This document shows, piece after piece, positions 50,107 to 58,928 of a stretch of DNA of 64,000 nt. Source of the stretch: Ohtaekwangia koreensis (GTDB lineage Bacteria; Bacteroidota; Bacteroidia; Cytophagales; Cyclobacteriaceae). Where the stretch lies: NCBI RefSeq assembly GCF_900167975.1, contig NZ_FUZU01000003.1, forward strand, positions 124,001 through 188,000. Reading direction: 5' to 3'. Every line of letters starts with the position of its first letter. The first letter of the stretch is position 1. A model generated the notes under the pieces. The model saw nothing but the letters and a program-made list of their open reading frames with translations, made no database searches and was not told where the DNA came from. The position numbers and the translations under genes are program-made.

Positions 50107-51114
50107 ATGAAAAGACATTTTTTGAAGAGCCTGATCTTGGTTTTGGCTATATGCTCCTGTAACGAAGAAAAGGAAGAAACGAGTATCACGTTTATCAAAG
50201 GCGATAATCCCGTTTGGGAAGGTGAATTCACAGCGGCTGATCCTGATGTAGTCCGGGATGGTGATACACTCAGAATGTACTACTCAAGTCTGGTCATAGA
50301 CGGCAATGAGAAATTGATCATCGCTGGTGCTAAATCCGTTGATGGGAAGCAGTGGATTCCATCGGATAACAACCAATCAGGAAAAGAGAGCATTGCGCTT
50401 GACGCAAATCCTGGTAACTGGAATAATCATATAGAAGCCAATTCAGTGATAGTACGAGATAATAAAGTGTGGATGTATTATTGCGGCTACAAAGAAGAAG
50501 CGGAAGTGTCGGGTACAATTGTAGCAAAGGGCCAAATCGGTCTGGCTACCTCTGAGGATAAGATTAATTTTACGCCTTCTTCATCCGACCCAATACTCGA
50601 AATTGGTGACGAAAACACAAAAGATGCAAACGCTTTGTTTTCTCCTACTATATTGAAAGAGGGTAATACCTATTACATGTTATATGTCGGTTATTGCATC
50701 GAAAATTGTTCACCCGCCTTTATAGGTATTCTTGGTGCGACATCTACAGATGGGCTTAACTGGACAAAGCTCTCCAATCCTGTATTGGCTGGAACGGATA
50801 AAAACCTCCCGTGGGCTGAAGTCATCAAAGAACCTGATTTAGTAAAGGGGCCTGACGGATTATACTATCTTTTCATTTCGGGCGATCATAGCATCGGTGT
50901 TGCCAGAAGTGAAAATATACTTGGGCCATATGAAGTTTATCCTGACCCCATTATTCAACCAACGTTGGATTGGGAAGGCACAGATGTTATTGCTCCTTCT
51001 GTAATAATTGAAAACAACAAAGTTCGCATTTGGTATATGGGCGTAACGATCACAGATGATGGAGCAGACTTCGCTATTGGGTATGCCGAATCTGATTTTC
51101 CGATGAACTGGTAA
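50107..51114 (+). CDS. lipoprotein with five-bladed beta-propeller (GH43/32-like fold)
   Basis: The 335-residue protein has a lipoprotein signal (LILVLAICSCNEEKEE, Cys around 18 as likely lipidation site). It then has repeated WxxDPDVVRDGDTLRMYYSS / IGLATSEDKINFTPSS / YYLFISGDHSIGVARSENILGPY / VIIENNKVRIWYMGVTI blocks, the pattern of GH43/GH32-like glycoside-hydrolase propellers. A carbohydrate substrate or binding role is probable, but catalytic residues are not certain. It stands alone in its orientation. The C-terminus lacks a type IX sorting tail. Confidence 0.8.
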   Translation: MKRHFLKSLILVLAICSCNEEKEETSITFIKGDNPVWEGEFTAADPDVVRDGDTLRMYYSSLVIDGNEKLIIAGAKSVDGKQWIPSDNNQSGKESIALDANPGNWNNHIEANSVIVRDNKVWMYYCGYKEEAEVSGTIVAKGQIGLATSEDKINFTPSSSDPILEIGDENTKDANALFSPTILKEGNTYYMLYVGYCIENCSPAFIGILGATSTDGLNWTKLSNPVLAGTDKNLPWAEVIKEPDLVKGPDGLYYLFISGDHSIGVARSENILGPYEVYPDPIIQPTLDWEGTDVIAPSVIIENNKVRIWYMGVTITDDGADFAIGYAESDFPMNW

Positions 51115-51251
51115 AAATTCTGATCATGCAGTATCGAGTAAGTCATCTTCAACTACTTGCTTCGCTATTTCAAAATCGATCACGAGGCAGCTGCTTCCAA
51201 ATGTACCGGTCTTTATATTTATACCACAAACCTGATGTTTGCGGTACCTGC

Positions 51252-51875
51252 TTATATTTTTTGTCCTTCCGATTTGATTTGTATAAAGTCTTCATATTTG
51301 GTAAAATACTCTAGTCCTAAAACCAATAGCATCGAGCTTATAATATATACTTTCTGCATTATGACTGACAAACCCGTATACCCTAAACCAAAAAAGAAAA
51401 AGAAACAGTAATAACTCAATAAGCAAATAATACAGCAGAATTTAAGTAAATGAAGTTTTGACATCAGGATAAATACAGTAATAATAAATAAACCAGTCAA
51501 TGTTAAAATGATTGATATAGTCCCTAAGTCGTGCAAAGGTGTTGCGATCAAGAAAATAAATATTATGTTGGTAGCACCTATATATTTTAAGGTATTAGCA
51601 CATAGTCTTGACGGGATCTTTTTTGACATATTGATAAAAAAAAATCCATAACCAACCGAGTGGAATGCCATTCCAATAAGTGCCCAAATCCAGCCAGAGT
51701 TTTCTGAACCATTTATCGCTTTTGTTGCAAACAAATTGCTTAGGTAATTCTTTGACCAGTCAAACCCTATAGAATTTTTGTCAAGCAATGAGCCGCCTGG
51801 ATAGGCCAACGTTGCTATTACTATTAATATCGCTGAAGTAACCAAGCATATCGAAACGGAATACTTCTTAATCAT
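51252..51875 (-). CDS. DUF998-like membrane protein
   Basis: The 207-residue protein has about six hydrophobic segments (ICLVTSAILIVIATLAY, WIWALIGMAFHSVGYGFFFI, IFIFLIATPLHDLG, ILTLTGLFIITVFIL, IICLLSYYCFFFFFGLG, IISSMLLVLGLEYF). The N-terminal YPGGSLLDKNSIGFDWSKNYLSNLFATKA and the L/D-rich loops resemble DUF998 proteins, whose role is unknown. Expression context: it is convergent with the lipoprotein gene. The intergenic gap between them is about 140 bp. Confidence 0.7.
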   Translation of the reverse strand: MIKKYSVSICLVTSAILIVIATLAYPGGSLLDKNSIGFDWSKNYLSNLFATKAINGSENSGWIWALIGMAFHSVGYGFFFINMSKKIPSRLCANTLKYIGATNIIFIFLIATPLHDLGTISIILTLTGLFIITVFILMSKLHLLKFCCIICLLSYYCFFFFFGLGYTGLSVIMQKVYIISSMLLVLGLEYFTKYEDFIQIKSEGQKI

Positions 51876-51943
51876 CTGTTTAATATTCTGGTCAAAAATT
51901 AGTTATGGATAGTTGTGGCAAAGTCGTTTTCAATGACCGCTTG

Positions 51944-52171
51944 TTAGCGGCTCGTTGTTCTTTTTTCGTCACTTACATATTCCAAAATATCACCTGGTTG
52001 GCAGTCTAAGGCTTTGCAAATTGCATCTAAGGTGCTGAAGCGGATTGCCCTTGCCTTCCCTGTCTTTAAGATAGAAAGATTAGATAATGTTAAATCAACT
52101 CTTTGAGAAAGCTCATTCAAAGAAATTTTACGTTTTGCCATCATCACATCTAAGTTTACAATGATCGGCAT
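51944..52171 (-). CDS. YozG-type HTH regulator
   Basis: The 75-residue protein is a compact Cro/C1-type HTH: MIVNLDVMMAKRKISLNELSQRVDLTLSNLSILKTGKARAIRFSTLDAICKALDCQPGDILEY fits residues 2-65. Such small regulators are commonly found beside DUF2975 membrane proteins, as here (2 bp gap), and the pair is translated as a unit. Its target is unknown. Confidence 0.92.
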   Translation of the reverse strand: MPIIVNLDVMMAKRKISLNELSQRVDLTLSNLSILKTGKARAIRFSTLDAICKALDCQPGDILEYVSDEKRTTSR

Positions 52172-52173
52172 AG

Positions 52174-52710
52174 CTAAACAGTTAAGTCGTTTTCGTTTTG
52201 GATCTCAACTCCCTTTTTAAAAATAGTCGCAATAACATAGATTACAGCTGCCATCAAGATAAATGCCTGACTGTCTCCCCAAAACTGGTTTAGGTTGTCA
52301 ACAGTATAACCACGGTGTTGTAAATTTTCTGCTGTTTGTCGGGCTATATAAGTTAATATACCTATAGAAAAAGTGCAGTAAGATATTTTTGTTATCTCTC
52401 CTGAAACGATGCTGTTGAATGGTTTTGATAAATCTAGTTTGTGCATAAGCATGACAACTATATAAAATAAGTATGCTTTCAAAAGTGCGGCGACCAGGAT
52501 AAAACTATACATTCCGAAGAAAGCCCATTTACTACGACTATACATTTCACTTAAGTCCAACTTCTGATACAGGTTCTTGACAAATTCAGGTTTGTAAATA
52601 CTAAATACAAAATTGACTATCAAACCACCGGCTTCTATGCACAAGCCAACGAAAATGACCCACGCAACAATATATAAGCCTTTAAAGAGGAAGTTGTTTC
52701 TTTTGGACAT
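52174..52710 (-). CDS. DUF2975 family membrane protein
   Basis: The 178-residue protein has about four membrane segments (LYIVAWVIFVGLCIEAGGLIVNFVF, FFGMYSFILVAALLKAYLFYIVVMLM, ISYCTFSIGILTYIA, AFILMAAVIYVIATIFKKG). The LSKPFNSIVSGEITKISYCTFSIGILTYI region is the family signature. It is partnered with the HTH gene downstream. Function unknown. Confidence 0.9.
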   Translation of the reverse strand: MSKRNNFLFKGLYIVAWVIFVGLCIEAGGLIVNFVFSIYKPEFVKNLYQKLDLSEMYSRSKWAFFGMYSFILVAALLKAYLFYIVVMLMHKLDLSKPFNSIVSGEITKISYCTFSIGILTYIARQTAENLQHRGYTVDNLNQFWGDSQAFILMAAVIYVIATIFKKGVEIQNENDLTV

Positions 52711-53478
52711 AATTCTTAAAACTTTAAGTTATGCCAAAAGTAATAAAAAATTACTGATAAACAATAAAAATATATTCTAATTAAATAAATATGTTTTCAT
52801 ATTAATCACAACGATATATTGCGATTTGGGATTCGTGTCGCTTGATTTCACTTTTCTTTGATTGATCGGAATGAGGATATTGATTCTCCCTGTTCAATGG
52901 CTTTGTTGGTATATAACCCTAAAAGTATACTATACTACATCTTCAGGTATATTTTGTCTTGCCCAGTAGACTGGAGGGTCGGTATTGCTTAGTCTGTCCA
53001 AAAATAGTGCTGCCTGTCAGAAGTAATACAAGGCTTAAAAAAAAGAAATCGTATGATCATCCTGTTTGTAATTATTAGTTTTAAAAACTTTTTTCTCAAT
53101 GTTTGGTTGTTAGTCGTTTTACAATGACCGCCAACAATTGGCTAACCGCATGTCGCATATATTGCGATATATATGAATGTCGTTTATATATTCCTTTTGT
53201 CCGTCATGACTTTGCAATGCTAGTGGCCAATCAGTTGAGCCACCCAATATCCACGAAATCTGAAGCATCTCAAAATTGTACCATTAATTTCTCAAGCGGT
53301 ATTATCGATTTATAACGTATACCTCACTTAAATAAAGGATACGCAATGAATTGTACATATATAGCACACAATACATCCTCTACTATGATATATTACGAAT
53401 ACACTATTTGCAAGTATATACCTTGAAATAGTGAGAATTTTGAGGATATGGTGAACCGAACAGGATCACTTCGAACCA
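52711..53478. other. region without a recognisable gene
   Basis: The 70-codon frame at 53103-53315 has an unusual composition and no family resemblance. AT-rich tracts are common near 53390. A complete terminator sits at the right end without any gene before it, which suggests a lost gene or a small RNA. Confidence 0.35.
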
Positions 53479-53513
53479 AAAAAGCCTGAAATATTTATAA
53501 TTTCAGGCTTTTT
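53479..53513 (+). terminator. orphan terminator
   Basis: AAAAAGCCTGAAAT and ATTTCAGGCTTTTT form a perfect 14-bp stem with a 7-base loop. No gene on either strand ends nearby: the closest on the plus strand is over 2 kb upstream, the minus-strand gene ends at 52174. Confidence 0.85.
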
Positions 53514-53640
53514 GATGCTATGTAGATTCGAACCTTTTTGTAAGGGATTTATTAAAAATTCAAAGACTGGGATAACTCTAATCCTCCTCCTTTGAACATT
53601 TATAGCAACTAATTTTTAAAATGTGTGCCCCTTATCCATA

Positions 53641-53654
53641 GTCCGCTTGCGAAC
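53641..53654. promoter_or_regulatory. candidate upstream activating site before an ADOP gene
   Basis: GTCCGCTTGCGAAC is an imperfect inverted repeat 88 bp upstream of the -24 element, close to the position where sigma-54 activators bind. A related GTCC-x-C-x2-GCG-x2-C site occurs before the 62240 gene. Confidence 0.4.
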
Positions 53655-53727
53655 GTTTTTGTTCAATTCCATAACTTGCTTACTTGACAAAAGGCTGATT
53701 ACGTTCTTGATTCCACATCATGGTCTG

Positions 53728-53742
53728 TGGCATTGGGATTGC
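53728..53742 (+). promoter_or_regulatory. candidate sigma-54 (-24/-12) promoter
   Basis: TGGCATT-N4-TTGC places GG and GC exactly 10 bases apart, the hallmark of sigma-54 promoters. Transcription would start near 53754, about 56 bp before the ADOP ATG at 53810. The same 11 specified bases occur before the other plus-strand ADOP gene (62202-62216). Confidence 0.6.
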
Positions 53743-53809
53743 AATGTTGATTGCTCCGTCAACTATTTGCTGGTGGACAATAGATTTAGTAGTCTTAAAC
53801 CTATGATGA

Positions 53810-56224
53810 ATGTTATATAACTATTTCACCATTGCTCTCCGCAACCTTCTGAAGAATAAGACGCACACAGTTATCAATGTGGCAGGCCTTTCTTTGAGTA
53901 TTGCCAGCGTGTTTTTAATTACCCTTTATATTAGAGGCGAGCTCAGCTACGACAAATTTCATGACAAAGCTGAAAACCTTTACAGGATTTCATGGGAAGA
54001 CAATAACCCACAAACGCGCACGCCACATCCATTGGCACAAGCGCTCGTGCAAGATTTTCCAGAAGTCGAAAGTGCAGTAAGTCTTAGCCCGCTATGGGCA
54101 TCAGGGCTCACGCGTGAAACGCACTCTTTTAGAAATCCTGAAAAAGACGCGCGCTATGACGAGAAGAATATATTATCGGTAGATAGTACCTTTTTTAAAG
54201 TCTTCAGTTTCCCGCTGGTGAAAGGTGACCCTGAAAACGCTTTGAAGAAAGTCAATGGATTACTCATTTCTGAATCGATGGCTAAAAAGTACTTCGGTGA
54301 AAGCGATCCTATCGGGAAACATTTGAGCGTTGACGGTGATCAATATCTTGTCGAAATAGTTGGCGTGTTCAAAGATGTGCCGGTTTATTCTCACTTTCAT
54401 TTTGACTTTCTCGTTTCATACGTACGCGAAAAATTCTTAGACCCTGGATCTGAATATTATATGTGGAAAGACTTCGGACACTTTAATTACATAAGACTTA
54501 AACCAGGTACGGATGCGAAACAGCTGGAAAGTAAAATTATGGAATGGTCCAGAAAGTATATTAATTGGAGTGACCACGATTTAAAGTCCCTTGCCAGACA
54601 ACATTATGGATTCAAACTGCAGCCCGTTACCGATATTCACCTCAAGTCTAGATTGCGTTGGGAATTAGAACCTAATGGAAATATTGACTATATCTATATT
54701 CTTACAGCCGCAGGACTTCTCATCCTTATCATTGCTTGCATCAATTTTATAAACCTCACTACGGCAAAGTCAGCGGAGCGCGCAAAAGAGATTGGCGTAC
54801 GTAAAACAATGGGAGCACTCCGCTCTCAACTATCATTGCAATTTTTAACTGAATCAGTCGTTGTATCGATGATCGCTATCGTGTTATCGATAGTTATCGT
54901 TCAAATCTCTCTACCATTTTTCAATGACGCTACTGGCCTGTCATTTCAAATACAGTATAGCCAATATCTTTTTATTTTTATTGCTTTTGGCATTTTTATC
55001 GGTGTGTTGTCCGGAATATACCCGGCACTTTATCTGACGTCAGTCAAACCTCATTTGATTTTGAAGGGGAAGTTCATTCTCACCAACACTGGAGCAAGAT
55101 TGAGAAGGGGACTTATTATTTTTCAGTTCTCGATGTCGATGATATTGATCTCTTCCACGATCATCATTTTCAATCAGCTTAATTTTTTAAAGAATAAAAA
55201 CCTTGGCTTTGACAAAGACGAGGTCATTATTGTTCCTAATAAGCATGATGATGGTATGAAGGGGTTTGACGTACTCAGGAATGAGTTGCTGAAGATGGAA
55301 GGTGTAACGTCAGTCTCAGCAAGTTCGAATATACCGGGCCGCCAATTTAATCAACATTCAATTGCATTGGCTAAGAAACCCCAGGATCACATTAGTTCTT
55401 CGGAGGTATATATTGATTATGATTTTTTTCAAGCATTAGGAATCAAACTTAAAGATGGCAGGTTTTTTCTTCGTGAAAATCCGGCTGATTTAGCAAGTAC
55501 TTTTATCATCAATGAAACAGCTGCAAAACAATTGAATGCGAATGGCTCTGTGGTAGGTCAAGAAATTATTTGGGATCGTGATGAATATCTCATTCGCGGA
55601 ACTGTGGTGGGCGTTATAAAAGATTTCCATTTCCAATCGTTACATGAGCCTATTCGACCATTGTTATTTGCACTCTCAACAGAACAATTTAATCACATTC
55701 TGATTAAAATTAATACGAAGAATTTCGACCAAAAAATTGCTGCGATAGAAAAGGCTTATAAAATAGCAGAGCCTTACTTCGGATTCGAATTTACATTTTT
55801 GGAAGACAACCTGAATCAACAATATATCGCTGAACAGAGAACAGGACTTATTGTTGGTGGCTTTTCAATTACTGCCATATTGATTGCCTGTTTCGGCTTA
55901 TTCGGAATGTCAATACTCACTTTTCATCAGCGAATAAAGGAATTAAGTGTAAGAAAAGTATTGGGAGCAACCTCCATGAATTTATTTGTGATGCTGGTAG
56001 AAAATTTCACAAAGTTGATTTTAGTATCGGTTTTAGTATCTATACCCATTGTCTGGTGGGGTATGGATGCATGGCTTGACAACTTCGATTATAAGATCAA
56101 TATCAACCCTGTGACCTTTATCATCTCCGGGCTGGTATTGATTTTGGTATCGTGGATTACACTAAGTTATTTTGGTGTCAAGGCCTCTAGATTGAATCCT
56201 GCTGACACATTAAAAAATGAATAG
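53810..56224 (+). CDS. ADOP/MacB-like ABC transporter permease
   Basis: The 804-residue protein has the ADOP layout: N-terminal helix (KTHTVINVAGLSLSIASVFLITLYIRGELSYDKFH), YRISWED at the start of the core domain, the first FtsX block (IACINFINLTTAKSAERAKEIGVRKTMGA), the middle helix LIIFQFSMSMILISSTIIIFNQ, a second core (RFFLRENPADLASTFIINETAAKQL), and the final block (CFGLFGMSILTFHQRIKELSVRKVLGAT). The paired ATPase is not adjacent. It probably exports a peptide or lipid. A sigma-54-like promoter lies upstream. Confidence 0.93.
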   Translation: MLYNYFTIALRNLLKNKTHTVINVAGLSLSIASVFLITLYIRGELSYDKFHDKAENLYRISWEDNNPQTRTPHPLAQALVQDFPEVESAVSLSPLWASGLTRETHSFRNPEKDARYDEKNILSVDSTFFKVFSFPLVKGDPENALKKVNGLLISESMAKKYFGESDPIGKHLSVDGDQYLVEIVGVFKDVPVYSHFHFDFLVSYVREKFLDPGSEYYMWKDFGHFNYIRLKPGTDAKQLESKIMEWSRKYINWSDHDLKSLARQHYGFKLQPVTDIHLKSRLRWELEPNGNIDYIYILTAAGLLILIIACINFINLTTAKSAERAKEIGVRKTMGALRSQLSLQFLTESVVVSMIAIVLSIVIVQISLPFFNDATGLSFQIQYSQYLFIFIAFGIFIGVLSGIYPALYLTSVKPHLILKGKFILTNTGARLRRGLIIFQFSMSMILISSTIIIFNQLNFLKNKNLGFDKDEVIIVPNKHDDGMKGFDVLRNELLKMEGVTSVSASSNIPGRQFNQHSIALAKKPQDHISSSEVYIDYDFFQALGIKLKDGRFFLRENPADLASTFIINETAAKQLNANGSVVGQEIIWDRDEYLIRGTVVGVIKDFHFQSLHEPIRPLLFALSTEQFNHILIKINTKNFDQKIAAIEKAYKIAEPYFGFEFTFLEDNLNQQYIAEQRTGLIVGGFSITAILIACFGLFGMSILTFHQRIKELSVRKVLGATSMNLFVMLVENFTKLILVSVLVSIPIVWWGMDAWLDNFDYKININPVTFIISGLVLILVSWITLSYFGVKASRLNPADTLKNE

Positions 56225-56266
56225 TAATTTATCAAGTTAGCTTCTTGTGTGCAATTTAAAATCTAG

Positions 56267-56398
56267 ATCGGTGTCTATGATGAGATGCCAGTAGTCATAA
56301 AATATAGTCTAACTCCATACGCCGAAACTTTAGAAAAAGTGATACCTGCATTAAGAGATTGGGGCGCTAATCATGGAAAACAAATTTTGGGTAAATAG
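56267..56398 (+). pseudogene. HxlR regulator C-terminal remnant
   Basis: Translation from 56267 (ATG at 56285) gives VYDEMPVVIKYSLTPYAETLEKVIPALRDWGANHGKQILGK with a natural stop at 56396-56398. This matches the last 40 residues of HxlR proteins (compare VYPEVPPRVEYKLTALG in the intact HxlR at 28140). A stop precedes it and the DNA-binding domain is missing. It ends 3 bp before the ACR3 remnant, so the two stubs abut. Confidence 0.6.
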
Positions 56399-56401
56399 AG
56401 G

Positions 56402-56638
56402 TTATAAGTAGACTTTTGAATTTGTAGGAAGCAACAAATTAGTCGAGTAACGTTGAAGTATATAGGCAGAGGCACCTCGATAAGAGGGCCGACTACGCCT
56501 GCATATGCTTGCCCGGAGTTGATACCGAATACACCTGTTGCGACAGCACGAAATTGTTACACCTATTCCGATCAACATTGCCAGAAAAATCCACAGCATA
56601 AGGTAACAATCTAAAAATCGTAATTTAGATTGGCTCAT
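56402..56638 (-). pseudogene. internally deleted ACR3-type arsenite efflux pump
   Basis: The 78-codon frame begins with MSQSKLRFLDCYLMLWIFLAMLIGIG, the start of ACR3 family arsenite permeases. The usual 300-plus-residue core is missing: a shifted frame after 56560 encodes AVATGVFGINSGQAYAGVVGPLIEVP, the C-terminal signature (the NNF before it also matches). So about 270 codons are deleted between the ends, with small shifts. The remaining tail decays. As the last gene of the arsenic operon it was presumably the efflux pump. Confidence 0.7.
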
Positions 56639-56657
56639 AATGTATAGTCTTAATGGT

Positions 56658-57500
56658 TTAGAATGCAGACGAAAGCTCAGATTCGTATTTTAAATGGGTA
56701 TAGGTAATAAAATCCTGGATACGCTTCGAATCTGGATATAGTAGATGTGCCTTCTTTAAAACGCGGAATGCTTCATAATAATTTTCTTGGTTGATGAAGT
56801 CAACAGCAACGTTGTAATAATGAAGTGCAGCTAATTCATGTAAAGAAATAGACTTAAAAACGATATCCTTATTAAAAGGCGCAGATAAGGACTCTTGTTT
56901 AGTTACCTCCTCCGCTTCGTTTTCGAGATACGATGCAACTCTTTCCTCCACTTTTTCGAAATCATTTACAAAGCCATGCGCAGGGTCCGTTGCTTCAAAT
57001 AAAATACAATCTCCACTGTCTAAAGTGACTGTCAGAAATATATGATACCTAGTCTCGTATATGTTTGGCCTATATCCAAGTTGGGATAAAAGACAAGCAT
57101 ATAGTGCAGTTCCGGAGACACAGTTATATTCTCTATTGCTGAAAATATTACTAAAGGTCTCTGAGTGCTTATAGTGTTTCAGATATTTTTTGTGGACATC
57201 GTAAAAAACGTAGCGCAGGAATTTCGATTCGTCCTTGAATTTGCTGCGCTTGGTTTGAAGCTTCTGTGCATACGCAAACAATTCATTTCTGACATTTGTA
57301 TATCTAACTGAGTCTATCCTCGGATCATATGCCAACAAAAATATAAGTGGATTACAATCATTGTTGCTGCTATTCTGAAAGGCTTCCTTCTCAAGGTTAG
57401 AATCGAACAAAAGACAATAGCTTAAGCCGGGTATATTCTGACCTACCAGCGAGTGACTTTTGAATAAAAGCAAACTAATGACTAGTAAACTTCCTTTCAT
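56658..57500 (-). CDS. exported transglutaminase-like protein with TPR
   Basis: About 280 residues with a signal peptide (LLVISLLLFKSHSLVGQ). The middle has a papain-like/transglutaminase core: Cys in REYNCVSGTALYACLLSQLGYRP, His in RYHIFLTV, and Asp in LFEATDP, in the order of the Cys-His-Asp triad. The C-terminal 80 residues form a TPR-like pair (AALHYYNVAVDFINQENYYEAFRVLKKAHLLYPDSKRI). It lies between the ACR3 remnant and the DsbD-like gene. Its role in the arsenic operon is unclear. Confidence 0.6.
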   Translation of the reverse strand: MKGSLLVISLLLFKSHSLVGQNIPGLSYCLLFDSNLEKEAFQNSSNNDCNPLIFLLAYDPRIDSVRYTNVRNELFAYAQKLQTKRSKFKDESKFLRYVFYDVHKKYLKHYKHSETFSNIFSNREYNCVSGTALYACLLSQLGYRPNIYETRYHIFLTVTLDSGDCILFEATDPAHGFVNDFEKVEERVASYLENEAEEVTKQESLSAPFNKDIVFKSISLHELAALHYYNVAVDFINQENYYEAFRVLKKAHLLYPDSKRIQDFITYTHLKYESELSSAF

Positions 57501-57553
57501 ATTTTTCGCATGCCTGCCGGCGGCTATAAAGAGTTAAAGTCCAATTCTTATTC

Positions 57554-58921
57554 TTATTCATTTAGGAACAATCCCATTTCCTCCGTTTTCATGTAGTCAT
57601 TTGTTTTATAGATAAGATCGCCTTCAGTATTGGTGATCACAAAAAAAGGAAGTCCAACCTTTAACTCTGGAAAACGCGAGTCTACGCTATACGCTTTAAA
57701 CTCTGGCGTGGTGTCATAAATCTTTAGTAGCACGGCATTCTCAAGGGAAGCAATTAATAGTTCATTCTCGTGTGTCATCTTTTCAAAGGCTTTACAATTC
57801 GTGCACCAGTTAGCGTAAAAATCAATGAATACATTTTTACCGGTCTTCTTCGCTTCGGCATACGCAACTTCTTTATCAAGATACCAAGTGAGCTTGCCTT
57901 TCTTTTCTGTTCGTGTGGTAACGACCTGTGTCGACATAGCGTCCGGTGCAGAAGGAGTCGAAGGTATTGGCATGAACCCGCGCGTGAGTATCAATGCACC
58001 AATAACAGAAGATAATATAAGCAACGATCTTTTTATACGCTCATCCACCAAGCGTTCTGATGATTGAAAATAGTAAGAGGATATAACAACAATGAGCGAA
58101 CCTATACCGATGAGGCCGATCGCTTCATCAGAAAAATTGTAGATCAACAGAGCTTTTTCAATATAGGTCCATCCGAAATATACAATGACAATGCCCAGTA
58201 TATATTGAACATACATCATCCATCTACCCGATTTAGGAAGGCTCACGCCGAATACGCCAATGAGTAAAAATGGAATGCCTAGGCCTAAGCCAAATGAAAG
58301 CATTTTGAAAGCGGATGCAGAAGCACTTAAAAAAGAAAATTCACCGCCCATATTACTGGCAAGTCCAATCAGAATACTCACTACTACCGGGCCGACACAA
58401 GACGATGCTAAAAGTCCCGCGCCCATTCCTAAAAGAAATGTTCCAAACACCCCATTGTTCTTTGTATCAGTCTGCCCGCCAAACAAGGAGATATGAATAA
58501 ACCCTGCCGCAGATATACCCATAATTATAATCGTTATACCAATGATAAGATTTGTTATGGGTAAGCGCATTACCTGATTGAATGCACCACCACTAAAGGA
58601 GGCCACCACACCGAATATCAAATACATTACAGCAAGACCAATGAAATAACTCAAGGGGTGAACAAAGTGTGACGAGCCAGCTCCGCGTGCTTTAATAACA
58701 TTTGCCGTGATTGGATATAGCGGATATACACAGGGCAATAAACTCGCCAGCAATCCTCCCAGAAACAAAAAGAAGTAAGAAGTGATGGAGATATTATCAG
58801 CAGCAAGTTTGCCTTCAATCCATGAATTCATTTCAGCAATGCCAACCTGGGCAAAAGCCCAAGCTGGTATGCATGTCAACATCACAATGAAAATTAGCAG
58901 GAGTATCTTCTTCGAAGCCAT
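57554..58921 (-). CDS. DsbD-type thiol:disulfide interchange protein (CcdA + thioredoxin)
   Basis: The 455-residue protein starts with a signal peptide/N-terminal helix, then the CcdA-like helices (SYFFLFLGGLLASLLPCVYPLYPITANVI and GMGAGLLASSCVGPVVVSILIG, each with conserved Cys), and ends with a thioredoxin domain with WCTNCK near residue 375. It carries electrons from the cytoplasm (via thioredoxin) to the periplasm. With trxB and the exported ArsC-like phosphatase alongside, it likely supplies electrons for arsenate reduction. The gene begins 8 bp before the phosphatase gene ends. Confidence 0.9.
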   Translation of the reverse strand: MASKKILLLIFIVMLTCIPAWAFAQVGIAEMNSWIEGKLAADNISITSYFFLFLGGLLASLLPCVYPLYPITANVIKARGAGSSHFVHPLSYFIGLAVMYLIFGVVASFSGGAFNQVMRLPITNLIIGITIIIMGISAAGFIHISLFGGQTDTKNNGVFGTFLLGMGAGLLASSCVGPVVVSILIGLASNMGGEFSFLSASASAFKMLSFGLGLGIPFLLIGVFGVSLPKSGRWMMYVQYILGIVIVYFGWTYIEKALLIYNFSDEAIGLIGIGSLIVVISSYYFQSSERLVDERIKRSLLILSSVIGALILTRGFMPIPSTPSAPDAMSTQVVTTRTEKKGKLTWYLDKEVAYAEAKKTGKNVFIDFYANWCTNCKAFEKMTHENELLIASLENAVLLKIYDTTPEFKAYSVDSRFPELKVGLPFFVITNTEGDLIYKTNDYMKTEEMGLFLNE

Positions 58922-58928
58922 CTATATC

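Noticed and set aside
51126-51411. two short frames opposite the DUF998-like gene
   Set aside because: They are antisense to a better-supported membrane protein and end in a lysine-rich run.
53103-53315. 70-codon frame
   Set aside because: Composition is not protein-like, no family resemblance, no context.
53525-53534. GATTCGAACC, the reverse of a tRNA T-loop word
   Set aside because: No acceptor, D-arm or anticodon arm can be folded around it on either strand, so it is not called a tRNA. It could be a scar of an attachment site, but nothing supports that.
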